From the NCBI GenBank assembly GCA_026992075.1, contig JALXAM010000038.1:1-64000 (forward strand): a DNA stretch of 64,000 nucleotides, given 5' to 3'. The number at the start of each line of letters is the position of its first letter. Positions within the stretch are counted from its first letter, which is position 1. The position numbers and the translations under genes are program-made. The notes under the pieces were generated by a model. It did no database searches, was not told the origin of the DNA, and was given only the letters and a program-made list of their open reading frames with translations. The DNA is from Sedimenticola sp. GTDB taxonomy: Bacteria > Pseudomonadota > Gammaproteobacteria > Chromatiales > Chromatiaceae. Positions 17,941-28,022 of this stretch are shown here, in pieces.

Positions 17941-18333
17941 TTATTTGACCACTTTGAGAGAAGGCTTTCCGCCGGCAGGACGGGGCGGCTCCGGCTCGTC
18001 GTCACCGGGCTCCGGCGGCTCCTCCTCAGGAAAGAGCATGCCCTGCCCGTTCTCCCGGGCATAGATCCCCAGCACCGCATGCACCGGGACCACCACCTCC
18101 ATGGGCGTGCCGGAAAAGCGGGCGCCGAACAGGATCTCCTCGTTGCCCATGTGCAGATCCCGCACCGCATTGGCACCGATGTTGAGTACGATGCGGCCAT
18201 CCTCCACGAACTGACGCGGCACCACCACGCCCTCCCGCGTGGCATCCACCAGCAGATGGGGAGTCATGCCGTTGTCACTGATCCACTCCCAGATGGCCCG
18301 GATCAGGTAGGGACGATTGGAGGTCATTTCCAT
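17941..18333 (-). CDS. sspB: ClpXP adaptor SspB
   Basis: 130 residues. The N-terminal substrate-binding domain has RPYLIRAIWEWISDNGMTPHLLVDA and the conserved LNIGANAVRDL. An acidic, Pro-rich flexible linker follows, ending in the ClpX-binding tail GGKPSLKVVK. Delivers ssrA-tagged proteins to ClpXP. It follows sspA by 11 bases, as in most gammaproteobacteria. Confidence 0.97.
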   Translation of the reverse strand: MEMTSNRPYLIRAIWEWISDNGMTPHLLVDATREGVVVPRQFVEDGRIVLNIGANAVRDLHMGNEEILFGARFSGTPMEVVVPVHAVLGIYARENGQGMLFPEEEPPEPGDDEPEPPRPAGGKPSLKVVK

Positions 18334-18344
18334 GGTACGCCCGT

Positions 18345-18962
18345 TCAGAGTCGCATCTCCTTCTCCGCCTCAGTGAGGCTCCGGGCAAAGGCCGGCCGCT
18401 TGAAGAGGCGGGCAGCGTAGGCGTTGTAGACGTTGGCCACCTTGCCGCTCAGATCGATTCCCAGGTGGGGCAGGCGCCAGAGCAAAGGGGCGATACTGGC
18501 GTCCACCATGGAGAATTCGTCGCTCATGAAGTAAGGCTTGGCCGCGATCACCGGCGCCCCCGAAATGAGGCTCTCCCTGAGCTCCTTGCGTGCCTTGTCG
18601 GCCTTTTTCCCACCCCCCAGGATATCCTCCACGCGGCTGTACCAGTCCCTTTCCACACGGTAGATGTACATGCGGAAGGTGGCGCGGGAGACCGGATCCA
18701 CCGGCAGTAACGGCGGGTGAGGATAACGTTCGTCGAGATACTCCAGGATGATGCGGGAGTCGTAGAGCACCAGGTCACGATCCACCAGGGTGGGCGCGGT
18801 TCCATAAGGGTTGAGGTCCATCACGTCCTCGGGCAGGTTGAGCGGATCCACGTCCACGATCTCTGCGGCAACATGCTTTTCCGCGAGCACCAGCCGCACG
18901 CGATGACTGTGTATATCGGCAGGATCGGAATAGAGAGTCATGATCGAATGTCGATTCATCAC
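18345..18962 (-). CDS. sspA: Stringent starvation protein A
   Basis: 205 residues, glutathione-S-transferase fold: N-terminal thioredoxin-like half (TLYSDPADIHSHRVRLVLAEK, with PYGTAPTLVDRD and LYDSRIILEYLDERYP) and an all-helical C-terminal half. SspA binds RNA polymerase and modulates stationary-phase transcription. It lies upstream of sspB and downstream of petCBA, the usual order. Confidence 0.96.
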   Translation of the reverse strand: MMNRHSIMTLYSDPADIHSHRVRLVLAEKHVAAEIVDVDPLNLPEDVMDLNPYGTAPTLVDRDLVLYDSRIILEYLDERYPHPPLLPVDPVSRATFRMYIYRVERDWYSRVEDILGGGKKADKARKELRESLISGAPVIAAKPYFMSDEFSMVDASIAPLLWRLPHLGIDLSGKVANVYNAYAARLFKRPAFARSLTEAEKEMRL

Positions 18963-19058
18963 GAATTAAACACCTGGAACAGGCTACCGCCCAACGGAAA
19001 AAGGCGCACAGTATAGCAGACTGTGCGCCTTTCCGGCTTTCATGGCTGAGTTCAGCCC

Positions 19059-19793
19059 TCAGTGCACGTCCTTCCAATACTCCTTCTTCAACATGAAGGA
19101 GACGATGAAGAAGATGAACAGGAAGAGCATCACCCAGAAACCGATCCGCTGACGCTCCAGCTTCATCGGCTCGGCGACGTGGGTGAGGAAGGTGGCGAGA
19201 TCCTTGGCCACCTGATCGTACTCTTCCGGCGAGAGCTTGCCAGGCTGTACCAGCTTGAGTTCTTTCACATGCTTGTTGCCGTGCTCATCGGTTTCGATCA
19301 CGGCCTCCTGCATGCCCTGAAGGTCAAGCAACACATGAGGCATGCCAACATTGGGGAAGACTACGTTGTTCACACCAAAAGGTCTGCTGTCATCCTTGTA
19401 GAAGCCCTTCAGATAGGTGTAGATCCAGTCTCCCCCACCCGGCTTGAGCCGTGCAGTCAGAGTCAGGTCCGGCGGTGCGGCACCGAACCAACCAGCAGCC
19501 TGCTCCGGATCGAAGCTGTTGGTCATCAGATCCCCCACCTTCTTGGTCTTGTCGAAGAGCAGGTTCTCCTTGATCTGCTGCTTGGTGAGCCCGAAGTCCT
19601 GCATCCGCTCGTAACGGAAGTACTTCAGGGTGTGGCAACCTTGACAGTAGTTGACGAAATACTTGGCGCCACGCTGCATGGCCGCATGATCGGTGAGATC
19701 GATGTCAGCGGACTCCAGTTCCGGACCCTCGCTACTGGCAAAGCCGGCAAGGGGCAGCAGGGCCAAAGAAAGGATTGCGATCAGCTTTTTCAT
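19059..19793 (-). CDS. petC: Cytochrome c1 of the bc1 complex
   Basis: 244 residues with a cleavable signal (MKKLIAILSLALLPLAGFA), the haem c motif CQGCH near residue 50, a probable axial Met region (NVGMPHVL) and a C-terminal membrane anchor (FWVMLFLFIFFIVSFML). Passes electrons from the Rieske protein to soluble cytochromes. Its ATG overlaps the stop of petB. Confidence 0.97.
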   Translation of the reverse strand: MKKLIAILSLALLPLAGFASSEGPELESADIDLTDHAAMQRGAKYFVNYCQGCHTLKYFRYERMQDFGLTKQQIKENLLFDKTKKVGDLMTNSFDPEQAAGWFGAAPPDLTLTARLKPGGGDWIYTYLKGFYKDDSRPFGVNNVVFPNVGMPHVLLDLQGMQEAVIETDEHGNKHVKELKLVQPGKLSPEEYDQVAKDLATFLTHVAEPMKLERQRIGFWVMLFLFIFFIVSFMLKKEYWKDVH

Positions 19794-21022
19794 TGGGTCA
19801 CCCTCTCCGGTACTGGTTTGGTCTTATCGATTTTGCTGTAGATGGGCATGGCCAGGAAGAACAGGAAGTAGTAGATGGTCCCGATCTGCGCCACCAGGGT
19901 ACGCCCCGGGGTGGCCGGCTTCATGCCCAGGTAGCCCAGCACCAGAAAATCGATCACGAACAGGGCGATCATCACCTTGAAGATCGGCCCCTTGTAACGG
20001 ATGGACTTCACCGGACTCTTGTCCAGCCAGGGCAGGAAGAAGAGGATGACGATGGAAGCACCCATCACCAGTACGCCCCACACCTGGGTGCCACCGAAAC
20101 TAGGCACCGCCCGCAGCATGGCGTAGAAGGGGGTGAAGTACCAGACGGGGGCGATGTGCTCCGGTGTCTTCAACGGGTTGGCCGGCTCGAAGTTGGGGCG
20201 TTCGAGGAAGTAACCGCCCATCTCCGGCAGGAAGAAGACGATGGCCAGGAAGATGATGAGGAACCCTGCCACGCCCACGATGTCCTTCACCGTGTAATAG
20301 GGGTGGAAGGGAATGCCATCTGCAGGGGCATCCGGGCTCCAGCGATTACCTTTGGGGCCCTTCTTGATCTCGATACCATCCGGGTTGTTGGAGCCGACTT
20401 TGTGCAGCGCCACGATATGCACGAACACCAGTGCCGCCAGGATGAAGGGCAACAGATAGTGAAGCGCGAAGAAGCGGTTCAAAGTGGTATCGGAGATGAC
20501 ATAGTCACCCCGAATCCAGATGGAAAGGTCTTCACCGATCACCGGGATGGCAGCGAACAGGTTCACGATCACCTGAGCCCCCCAGTAGGACATCTGACCC
20601 CAGGGCAGCAGATACCCAAAGAAGGCGGTGGCCATCATCACCAGATAGATGACGACTCCGATGATCCACAACAGTTCGCGCGGCTTGCGGTAGGAACCGT
20701 AGATAAGACCGCGGAACATGTGCAGATAGATGACGATGAAAAATGCAGAAGCGCCCGTGGAATGGAGATAGCGTATCAGCCAACCCCAGTTCACATCGCG
20801 CATGATGTATTCGACGGAGGCGAAGGCCAGATCTGCATCCGGCTTGTAGTTCATGGTGAGCCAGACGCCGGTGACGATCTGGTTCACCAGCACCAGCATG
20901 GCCAGCGAGCCGAAGAAATACCAGAAATTGAAATTCTTGGGCGCGTAATACTCGGCCAAGTGTTCTTTCCACACCTTGGTGAGCGGGTAGCGCTCATCGA
21001 TCCATTCGATCAGGCGGCTCAT
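19790..21022 (-). CDS. petB: Cytochrome b of the bc1 complex
   Basis: 410 residues, eight or nine membrane helices. The b-haem helices (with HSTGASAFFIVIYLHMFRG and related His) and the Qo-site PEWF-equivalent region (reads APVWYFTPFYAML) are visible. Quinol oxidation linked to proton translocation. Overlaps petA by 4 bases and petC by 4. Confidence 0.97.
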   Translation of the reverse strand: MSRLIEWIDERYPLTKVWKEHLAEYYAPKNFNFWYFFGSLAMLVLVNQIVTGVWLTMNYKPDADLAFASVEYIMRDVNWGWLIRYLHSTGASAFFIVIYLHMFRGLIYGSYRKPRELLWIIGVVIYLVMMATAFFGYLLPWGQMSYWGAQVIVNLFAAIPVIGEDLSIWIRGDYVISDTTLNRFFALHYLLPFILAALVFVHIVALHKVGSNNPDGIEIKKGPKGNRWSPDAPADGIPFHPYYTVKDIVGVAGFLIIFLAIVFFLPEMGGYFLERPNFEPANPLKTPEHIAPVWYFTPFYAMLRAVPSFGGTQVWGVLVMGASIVILFFLPWLDKSPVKSIRYKGPIFKVMIALFVIDFLVLGYLGMKPATPGRTLVAQIGTIYYFLFFLAMPIYSKIDKTKPVPERVTQ

Positions 21023-21615
21023 GCGGCACCTCCTTGGTCTTCACCAATGAGAATCACGGTATCGCTCAGGTATTTGTGCGGAGGCACCACCAGGTTCGTC
21101 GGTGCCGGCACGCCCTTGTAGACCCGGCCTGCCAGGTCGAACTTGGAGCCGTGGCAGGGGCAGAAAAAGCCACCTTTCCAGTCGGGACCCAGATCAGCAG
21201 GAGCCAGCTCCGGTCGATAGGTGGGTGAGCAGCCCAAATGGGTACAGATTCCCACCGCCACCCAGTACTTGGGCTTGATGGAACGGTGCCAGTTCTTGCA
21301 GTACTCGGGCTGCTGGGGAACCTCCGAATCGGGATCCACCAGGTGTGAGGTGTTCTCCTTGAGGTCCTTCAGCATCTCCTCGGTGCGGTTGACGATCCAG
21401 CAAACCTTGCCGCGCCATTTCACCCGCAGCAGCGCACCGGGTTCGAGCTTGCTGATGTCGGCCTCCTCGGGTGCGCCAAGCGCCTTGGCGCGGGCACTGG
21501 GCTGCCAGTAACTGATGAAGGGAACGAGGGCAAAGCCCACGCCTACCGCACCCACGCCGGCCGTGGCCGTGATGAGCATGCGGCGTTTCTTGAGGTCCAC
21601 GCCTTCTGAGCTCAT
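21019..21615 (-). CDS. petA: Rieske iron-sulfur protein of the bc1 complex
   Basis: 198 residues from MSSEGVDLKKRRMLIT; an open frame continues upstream but this Met fits the family. A Tat-like N-terminus with KKRR and one hydrophobic anchor precedes the 2Fe-2S motifs CTHLGC and CPCHGS. First gene of petABC. The 215 bases before it hold the operon promoter region and an AT-rich stretch near 21680-21720. Confidence 0.97.
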   Translation of the reverse strand: MSSEGVDLKKRRMLITATAGVGAVGVGFALVPFISYWQPSARAKALGAPEEADISKLEPGALLRVKWRGKVCWIVNRTEEMLKDLKENTSHLVDPDSEVPQQPEYCKNWHRSIKPKYWVAVGICTHLGCSPTYRPELAPADLGPDWKGGFFCPCHGSKFDLAGRVYKGVPAPTNLVVPPHKYLSDTVILIGEDQGGAA

Positions 21616-21830
21616 GGATGGAAACCTCCGGTTCGAAGTTGAATGAAAGAGCTGACCCGGAAAGGCACCGGGATCAAACCAATATTCCAATTTTCAGAAT
21701 ATGCTGATTTTCTATCCTGAAGGCCACTGCGGATTCTCGCCGATCAGGCATTTGATTTCAAGGCGCGCGGCGCTTTTTCCGGTAGGCCGGAAGATCTGGG
21801 AGGAGCCCAAAGCCAGCGGGCTTTTTGGGT

Positions 21831-22580
21831 TTACACAGGGTTGGGAATATCGATGAAGCGATGCTCCAGGCCGAATTCTCGCGCAAGCTCCTCTCCAAGC
21901 GCCTGCACACCGTACCGTTCGGTGGCGTGATGGCCCGCGGCCAGGTAATGAATGCCCAACTCCCGGGCCAGGTGCCAGGTGGGTTCCGAGATCTCGCCGC
22001 TGAGGAAAGCCTGGCAACCGAGAGCGGCTGCCTGCTCGATCATCCCCTGGGCGGCACCGCTGCACCAGGCGAGGCGATCCACGGATCGATCTCCACCGGC
22101 CACCAGCAGCGGCGCTCGTCCGGTGAGCCGCTCCACCCGCTCACCCAGCGCTTCCAGCGACAGGGGCGCGGACAACCGCCCGCTCCACAACAGGCCATCT
22201 CCCGAAACCGGAGACGCACCGGCCACCTCCAGCAGCGCCCCCAGCCGGGCGTTGTTTCCCAGCTCCGGGTGAAGGTCCAGTGGCAGGTGATAGGCCGCCA
22301 AACTGATTCCATGGCGATAGAGCGCGGCAATGCGGCGCCCCTTCACCCCAACCAGAGGCTGCGCCTCCCCTTTCCAGAAGTAACCGTGATGCACCAGCAA
22401 CAGATCCGCTTGCCAGCGGGCGGCCTCATCGATGAGGGCCAGGGACGCGGTGACACCGGTGGCGATGCGCGCCACCCGGGAACCAGCCTCCACCTGCAGG
22501 CCATTGGGGCAATAGTCCTCCACGGCCGCCACATTCAGCCGCCGGTCGCAGTGGCCGATGATCTCTTCGAGCGCCGCCAT
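21831..22580 (-). CDS. Nif3-like dinuclear metal-centre protein
   Basis: 249 residues from MAALEEIIGHCDRRLN; the frame is open for another 79 codons upstream but these are non-homologous. Nif3/YbgI signatures: YCPNGLQVEAG, LLLVHHGYFW (metal His pair), and AGHHATERYG near the end. Annotated in the family as GTP cyclohydrolase type 2, but the true function is not settled. Divergent from the DegS-like protease, the same pairing as PA4445-algW in Pseudomonas. Confidence 0.93.
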   Translation of the reverse strand: MAALEEIIGHCDRRLNVAAVEDYCPNGLQVEAGSRVARIATGVTASLALIDEAARWQADLLLVHHGYFWKGEAQPLVGVKGRRIAALYRHGISLAAYHLPLDLHPELGNNARLGALLEVAGASPVSGDGLLWSGRLSAPLSLEALGERVERLTGRAPLLVAGGDRSVDRLAWCSGAAQGMIEQAAALGCQAFLSGEISEPTWHLARELGIHYLAAGHHATERYGVQALGEELAREFGLEHRFIDIPNPV

Positions 22581-22626
22581 CTCCACCTCTAAATCCAATA
22601 TAGCCCCATGGTAGAATGGCCGCCCC

Positions 22627-23772
22627 ATGAAAATCCAGCGCCTGGCCCTCTTTCTCCTGGTTTCCGTGAGCAGCGGCCTGGGCACGGCTTTCCTGTTGCT
22701 GCTGCTCTGGCCAGGACTGCTGCAACCACCCCGGGGGGTTGAAGGAAACACGAACGCCCCGGCAGTGGCATCCTGGGCCGACGCGGTGTCAGCCACCCAG
22801 GACTCCGTGGTCAACATCTACACCACCCGGGTCACCCGGGAAGCCGGTCAGCCCCTGTTTCGGAATCCCTTACTGCAGCGCTATTTCGGCGATCCCCGCG
22901 GAGCGCCACACCTGCGACTGGAGCAGAACCTGGGCTCCGGGGTCGTGGTGGACCGCAATGGCCACATCATCACCAACCATCATGTCATCGAGGGGGCCGA
23001 CGAGATCTTCATCGGCGTGGAAAACCAGGCGCCGGTGCGCGCCCGGGTGGTGGGCACCGACCCGGAAACCGACCTGGCGGTGATCCAGGCGGCGGGACGC
23101 GACCTTCCACCGGCCCGGCTGGGGGACTCCTCGAAACAGCGGGTGGGGGACGTGGTGCTGGCCATCGGCAATCCCTTCGGCGTGGGGAAGACTGTGACCC
23201 AGGGCATCATCAGCGCCATGGATCGCCAGCAGCTGGGCCTGGCCACCTACGAGGACTTCATTCAGACCGATGCTGCCATCAACCAGGGCAATTCCGGCGG
23301 CGCGCTGATCAACACCCAGGGCGAAGTGATCGGCATCAACACCGCCATCATCTCCAAAAGCGGCGGCTCCCACGGGATCGGCTTCGCCATTCCCATCAAC
23401 CTGGCCCGCCAGGTGATGCGGCAGATCATCGAACACGGCCGGGTGATCCGGGGCTGGATCGGCGCGGGAGGGGTGGATCTCACACCAGCCCTGGCCAAGT
23501 CGGCGGGGGTGGATGAAAAGCTTAAGGGGGTCTACATCACCCACGTGTTGGAAGGCGGCCCCGCGGACCGGGCCGGCATGGTTCCCGGGGACATCATCCT
23601 TGCCGTCAACGGAAAACCGGCTGGAAGCGCCTACGGGATCATGAGCCGCATCGCCGCCTCTTCACCGGGAACCGTGCTGCAGTTGCAGGTGCTGCATCAG
23701 GGGCGACAACACACCCTGCCGGTGGAAGTGCTGGAGCGACCACCACCGGAAAAGCCTTCCGGGAGATCCTGA
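22627..23772 (+). CDS. DegS/AlgW-type periplasmic serine protease
   Basis: 381 residues. An N-terminal membrane anchor (about residues 5-30), then a trypsin-like domain with the triad His119 (in TNHHVI), Asp149 (in ETDLAV) and Ser223 (in GNSGG), and a single PDZ domain (about 265-365). One PDZ and a retained anchor mark the DegS/AlgW subgroup, which starts sigma-E release by cleaving RseA/MucA. The position beside nif3 and before the his-murA region matches AlgW. Confidence 0.93.
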   Translation: MKIQRLALFLLVSVSSGLGTAFLLLLLWPGLLQPPRGVEGNTNAPAVASWADAVSATQDSVVNIYTTRVTREAGQPLFRNPLLQRYFGDPRGAPHLRLEQNLGSGVVVDRNGHIITNHHVIEGADEIFIGVENQAPVRARVVGTDPETDLAVIQAAGRDLPPARLGDSSKQRVGDVVLAIGNPFGVGKTVTQGIISAMDRQQLGLATYEDFIQTDAAINQGNSGGALINTQGEVIGINTAIISKSGGSHGIGFAIPINLARQVMRQIIEHGRVIRGWIGAGGVDLTPALAKSAGVDEKLKGVYITHVLEGGPADRAGMVPGDIILAVNGKPAGSAYGIMSRIAASSPGTVLQLQVLHQGRQHTLPVEVLERPPPEKPSGRS

Positions 23773-23816
23773 GTCCCGACTCCTCCACCCCCTCCCGGCC
23801 GACTCAAAGGTGATCC

Positions 23817-24443
23817 ATGCAGACCCGACCCTCCTCCACCGCCATTCTTCTCTGGCTCGCCCTGTTCTTCGGCGTGCTGACCTGGTCCGCCATCGCGCCC
23901 AAGGACCGCTTCACCTGGTTCCTGGAGGTGGCGCCCGCCCTCATCGGGCTGGTGGTGCTGGCCGCCACCTGGAAACGTTTTCCCCTCACACCCCTGGTCT
24001 ACTGGCTGATCCTGGTCCACGCCATCATTCTCATGATCGGCGGTCACTACACCTATGCCGAGGTGCCGTTGTTCGACTGGATCCGTGACCAGTTCCACCT
24101 GCAGCGCAACAACTACGACAAGGTAGGGCACTTCGCCCAGGGATTCATCCCCGCCATGATCGCGCGGGAGCTGCTGATTCGTTTACAGGTGATCCGGGGC
24201 ACGGCCTGGCGCAACTTCTTCATTCTTTGCTTCGTGCTCGCCCTGAGCGCCTTCTACGAGCTCATCGAGTGGTGGGTGGCGCTGGCCAGCGGCGACGACG
24301 CCGTGGCCTTTCTCGCCACCCAGGGCGACCCCTGGGATACCCAGTCGGACATGCTGCTGGCGCTGCTCGGCGGCATCGCCTCGCTGGCCACCCTGGGCCG
24401 GTGGCACGACCGCCAGCTTCGCCCCTTTCTCCGGGAGAACTGA
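23817..24443 (+). CDS. DUF2238 inner-membrane protein (YjdF-like)
   Basis: 208 residues with about five membrane helices. Family segments GGHYTYAEVPLFDW, NNYDKVGHFAQGF and FYELIEWW plus DPWDTQSDML near the end. Function unknown. It lies 44 bases after the protease gene and converges on the glutathione reductase gene (6 bases between stops). Confidence 0.9.
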   Translation: MQTRPSSTAILLWLALFFGVLTWSAIAPKDRFTWFLEVAPALIGLVVLAATWKRFPLTPLVYWLILVHAIILMIGGHYTYAEVPLFDWIRDQFHLQRNNYDKVGHFAQGFIPAMIARELLIRLQVIRGTAWRNFFILCFVLALSAFYELIEWWVALASGDDAVAFLATQGDPWDTQSDMLLALLGGIASLATLGRWHDRQLRPFLREN

Positions 24444-24449
24444 GGAGCT

Positions 24450-25832
24450 TCAGGCCGCCGCCACCACGGCTTCGTCCGGCCCGGGCTCCGGCTCCTTCAG
24501 GGTCACCAGCTCTTCGGCGGCCACCGGGTGGATGGCGATGGTATTGTCGAAGTCGGCCTTGGTGGCCCCCATCTTCACCGCCACGGCGAAGCCCTGGAGC
24601 ATCTCGTCCACCCCCTCGCCCACCAGGTGGATCCCCACCACCCGCTCCTCCTCGCCGGCGCAGACCAGCTTCATGGCGGTGGTGCCGCCCCGCGCGGAGA
24701 GGGCGTGGCGCATGGGGGTGAACTCGGTGCGGTAGACGGTCACCTTCCCGTGCCGCGCCCGTGCCTCGGGCTCGGTGAGCCCCACCGTGGCCACGGGCGG
24801 GTGGGCGAAGACCACGCTGGGGATCAGCTCATAGTCGACCCGGCTCTGCGGCTGCCCGCCGAAGAGCCGCGCCGCCAGCCTCCGGCCCGCGGCGATGGCC
24901 ACCGGGGTGAGGGGCGCGCGGCCGGTGATGTCCCCGATGGCGTAGATGCCCGGCACATTGGTGTTCTGGTACCCGTCGGTGGGGACGATGCCGTTGGCAT
25001 CCACCTCGACACCCGCCGCTCCCAGGTTGAGGTACCGGGTGTTGGCGCCACGGCCCACGGCCCAGATGACACAGTCGAAGGGCCCCAGGACACCTTTCCC
25101 ACCCTGCACCTGTACTGCGCCCGGTTCACCCGTCAGGGCGGTGACCTCGCAGCCGGTCTCCAATACCACCCCCTGGCGCCGCATCTCGCCTTCGAGCACC
25201 CGGCTCACCATGGGATCGAAGCGTTCCAGCAGCCGCTCCTCCAGCGCCACCAGGGTCACCTCGGAGCCCAGGGCGCGCAGCACGCCGGCCAGCTCCACGC
25301 CGATGTAGCCGCCACCGACGACCGCCACCCGCCGCGGCTGCTCCTCCAGGGCGAAAAAGCCGTCGGAGGTGATCCCCAGCTCCTTGCCCGGCACCGGCGG
25401 CACCAGGGGATGGCCGCCGGTGGCGATGACGATGTGGTCCGCACGGTAGCGGACACCCTCCACTTCCAGGGTATGGGCATCGACGAAGCGGGCGTACCCT
25501 TGGATGCGGTCGATCCCCAGCCGCTCCACGTAGCCGTCCCAGTAACCGTTGATGCGGCGGATGTAGGCCTCCCGCCCCTCCACCAGCCGCCGCCAGTCGG
25601 TGGCACCACGCCCGGCGGGAATTCCGAAGCCCGGCGCATCCTCCACGGCGTGGGCCAGCTGGGCGGCGTGCCACATCACCTTCTTGGGCACGCAGCCGTT
25701 GTTGACGCAGGTACCGCCCAGGCGGTGGGCCTCCACCACCGCCACCCGGCGGCCGTATCCAGCGGCGGCCTCGGCCACGGCCAACCCGCCGCTGCCCCCG
25801 CCGATGGCGATGAGATCGTACTGTCGGTTCAT
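24450..25832 (-). CDS. gor: Glutathione-disulfide reductase
   Basis: 460 residues from [16 protein letters not shown] (GGGAG lies just upstream of the ATG). The FAD-binding GGGSGG is near residue 11 and the redox-active disulfide is C42/C47 in [13 protein letters not shown]. An NADPH-domain [11 protein letters not shown] and a C-terminal [11 protein letters not shown] with the catalytic His follow. Reduces glutathione disulfide. It is paired with a glutathione-using peroxiredoxin-glutaredoxin fusion just upstream, separated by a MITE-like element. The [10 protein letters not shown] motif separates it from mercuric and lipoamide reductases. Confidence 0.93.
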   Translation of the reverse strand: MNRQYDLIAIGGGSGGLAVAEAAAGYGRRVAVVEAHRLGGTCVNNGCVPKKVMWHAAQLAHAVEDAPGFGIPAGRGATDWRRLVEGREAYIRRINGYWDGYVERLGIDRIQGYARFVDAHTLEVEGVRYRADHIVIATGGHPLVPPVPGKELGITSDGFFALEEQPRRVAVVGGGYIGVELAGVLRALGSEVTLVALEERLLERFDPMVSRVLEGEMRRQGVVLETGCEVTALTGEPGAVQVQGGKGVLGPFDCVIWAVGRGANTRYLNLGAAGVEVDANGIVPTDGYQNTNVPGIYAIGDITGRAPLTPVAIAAGRRLAARLFGGQPQSRVDYELIPSVVFAHPPVATVGLTEPEARARHGKVTVYRTEFTPMRHALSARGGTTAMKLVCAGEEERVVGIHLVGEGVDEMLQGFAVAVKMGATKADFDNTIAIHPVAAEELVTLKEPEPGPDEAVVAAA

Positions 25833-25860
25833 CTGCTTCTCCCGTGGGGTGCGGGCTTTA

Positions 25861-26020
25861 GGAACCTCTGATTTAATCCATGAACTCGCATCTTGTCCTC
25901 CTCCGGCCCGATTACTGCGTTGAAGTTCTTGCCAATAGCTTGCTATTGCCTGCGAACTTCGCCTTGTACTCGAACCGGAGGAGAACAACCTGCTTCGTCC
26001 AGGATTAAATCAGAGGTTCC
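25861..26020. mobile_element. MITE-like element, copy 1, with target duplication
   Basis: 160 bases with 19-base perfect terminal inverted repeats (25861-25879 and 26002-26020, GGAACCTCTGATTTAATCC). The 4-base direct repeat TTTA lies on both sides (25857-25860 and 26021-26024). It has no coding capacity. A second, slightly shorter copy lies at 38404-38558. Just outside the element, GGTGCGGGC on the left is mirrored by GCCCGCACC on the right, suggesting insertion into the loop of an existing hairpin, probably a terminator. Confidence 0.85.
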
Positions 26021-26052
26021 TTTACGGCCCGCACCCGGTGTTGGTGGAAATT

Positions 26053-26799
26053 TCAGGCGGCGCGCTCCTCGAGCATCTCCAGCCAGGCTTCGACGGCCTC
26101 GGAGCCGCCGATGTGCTCGCCTTCGACGAAGACCTGGGGCACGGTGTCCCGCCCGGTCATGGCCCGCAGTCCCCGCACGGGCAGGTCGCGGCCGAGAACG
26201 ATCTCGTCGAAATCCATGCCGTGTTCCGCCAGCATCGCCTTGGCCCGGGCACAGAAGGGGCAGCCGCTCCGGGTGATCAGGGTGACGGCCAGGGGCTTCT
26301 CCGCCCGTGGATCGAGGTAGTCGAGCATGGTGTCGGCGTCGGAAACCTCGAAAGGGTCGCCGGGCTTCTCGGGCTCGATGAACATCTTCTCGATGACCCC
26401 GTCCTTCACCAGCATGGAGTAGCGCCAGCTGCGCCTGCCGAAGCCCAGGTCCGACTTGTCCACCAGCATGCCCATGCCGGCGGTGAAGTCGCCATTGCCG
26501 TCGGGGATCAGGCGCACCTCCTTCACCCCCTGGTCCTCGGCCCAGGCCTCCATGACGAAGGCGTCATTCACCGAGATGCAGAGGATCTCGTCCACGCCGG
26601 CGGCGCGGAAGGCCGGCGCCAGCTCCTCGTAGCGCGGCAGGTGGGTGGAGGAACAGGTGGGGGTGAAGGCGCCGGGAAGCGCGAACACCACCACCGTCCT
26701 GCCCTTGAAGAGTTCGTCGGTGGTCACGTCCACGAATTCCCCATTTCGGCGGGTCTTGAACGTGACCTGGGGTACGGATTGGCCTTCTCGGTTTTGCAT
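26053..26799 (-). CDS. Peroxiredoxin-glutaredoxin fusion
   Basis: 248 residues. A Prx5-type peroxiredoxin ([14 protein letters not shown], peroxidatic Cys49) is fused to a C-terminal glutaredoxin (CPFC at 180-183, [14 protein letters not shown]). Such hybrids reduce peroxides with glutathione without a separate glutaredoxin. Glutathione reductase follows on the same strand, so the two form a complete pathway. Upstream, 26857-26908 holds OxyR-like palindromes. Confidence 0.95.
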   Translation of the reverse strand: MQNREGQSVPQVTFKTRRNGEFVDVTTDELFKGRTVVVFALPGAFTPTCSSTHLPRYEELAPAFRAAGVDEILCISVNDAFVMEAWAEDQGVKEVRLIPDGNGDFTAGMGMLVDKSDLGFGRRSWRYSMLVKDGVIEKMFIEPEKPGDPFEVSDADTMLDYLDPRAEKPLAVTLITRSGCPFCARAKAMLAEHGMDFDEIVLGRDLPVRGLRAMTGRDTVPQVFVEGEHIGGSEAVEAWLEMLEERAA

Positions 26800-26856
26800 G
26801 ATCTGTCTCCTGTATCAATGAATCACTATCTAGCGTGGAGACAGTATTGGTTTTTT

Positions 26857-26908
26857 CTATCGTTTATGGAATTGAAATATTTTTATTCAAACGATAGTCA
26901 AAAGCTAT
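26857..26908. promoter_or_regulatory. OxyR-like operator upstream of the peroxiredoxin gene
   Basis: CTATCGTTT (26857-26865) is perfectly mirrored by AAACGATAG (26889-26897). An overlapping ATAG-N7-CTAT at 26894-26908 has the OxyR half-site pattern. The region is AT-rich and lies 58-109 bases before the peroxiredoxin-glutaredoxin start. OxyR control is inferred from the pattern and from the peroxide-defence gene. Confidence 0.5.
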
Positions 26909-26954
26909 CAACCCGTCTCGGCAAGAATCAGGAGAAGGAGATCGCGAAGGGAAG

Positions 26955-28022
26955 TCAGGCGAGGAGCTGAAGGAGCCGGTCGTTCTCTTCCGGGGTGCCC
27001 ACGGTGAGGCGCAGGCAGGCATCCAGCAGCGGATGGCTGCCGTGGAGCTTCTTCACCAGCACGCCACCCGCCTTGAGCTGCTCGAAGGTCTCCTCCGCCC
27101 GGCCCGGCGCGGTGCGCACCAGGATGAAGTTGGCCTCGGAGGGGAAGGGCTCCAGCCCCGGGATCGCCTCCAGGGCGGCGAAGAGCCGTGCCCGCTCGAC
27201 GCGGATGGCGGCGGTCTGCTCCTGCAGCACGGACCAGCCGTCGGTGAGGGCGAAGGTGGCAGTGACCTGGGTGAGCACGTTGATGTTGTAGGGCAGGCGC
27301 ACCTTGTGGAATTCGGCCAGCCACGCGCGGGGACCTGCGAGGTAGCCCAGCCGCAGCCCCGCCAGCCCCAGCTTGGAGAGGGTGCGCATCACCACCAGAT
27401 TGGGAAAGTGGCCCAGCCGGTGCATGAAGGTGGCGTCGGTGAAAGGGCTGTAGGCCTCGTCGATGACCACCAGGCCGGGGGCCGCCTCGACGATCTCCAC
27501 CACCTCCTCGCCGTCGAAGAGGTTGCCGGTGGGGTTGTTGGGGCAGGCCAGGAAAACCACCGCCGGCCGGTGCCGCTCGATGGCCTCCTTCATCGCCGGC
27601 AGGTCCAGCGAGAAGTCCTCGCGCAGCGGCACCCCCACGTATTGCAGCCCGCAGAAGGTGGCGATCATCCGGTACATGACGAAGCCGGGCTCCACGGAGA
27701 GGATGGTGCGGCCCGGCCCGCCGAGGGCCAGGGCGATGAGCTGGATGATCTCGTCGGAGCCGTTCCCCAGCAGCAGCTCCATGCCCTCGGGCACGCCCAT
27801 CACCCGGCGCAGGACCTGCGCCAGCTCGCACGCTTCGGGGTCGGGATAGCGGTTCACCTCCACCTGGCGCAGCCGTTCCAGCCAAGCCCGCTTCAGGGCC
27901 TCCGGCCAGCCATGAGGGTTCTCCATGGCGTCGAGCTTGATTAGCCCCGACGCTTCCTGGACGTGGTAGGCGGCGAGCGCCCGGATCTCCGGCCGCACCC
28001 AGCGTTCGACCAGTTCCTTCAC
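26955..28022 (-). CDS. hisC: Histidinol-phosphate aminotransferase
   Basis: 355 residues, fold-type I PLP enzyme. The PLP Lys is in [24 protein letters not shown] and CPNNPTGN are also present. Starts inside the hisD stop (4-base overlap). Last gene of the mla-murA-hisGDC run, as in Pseudomonas. Confidence 0.95.
   Translation of the reverse strand: MKELVERWVRPEIRALAAYHVQEASGLIKLDAMENPHGWPEALKRAWLERLRQVEVNRYPDPEACELAQVLRRVMGVPEGMELLLGNGSDEIIQLIALALGGPGRTILSVEPGFVMYRMIATFCGLQYVGVPLREDFSLDLPAMKEAIERHRPAVVFLACPNNPTGNLFDGEEVVEIVEAAPGLVVIDEAYSPFTDATFMHRLGHFPNLVVMRTLSKLGLAGLRLGYLAGPRAWLAEFHKVRLPYNINVLTQVTATFALTDGWSVLQEQTAAIRVERARLFAALEAIPGLEPFPSEANFILVRTAPGRAEETFEQLKAGGVLVKKLHGSHPLLDACLRLTVGTPEENDRLLQLLA

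Noticed and set aside
25833-25988. Longer N-terminus for glutathione reductase
   Set aside because: The frame stays open into the MITE, but those residues are not homologous and the ATG at 25832 has a good ribosome-binding site.
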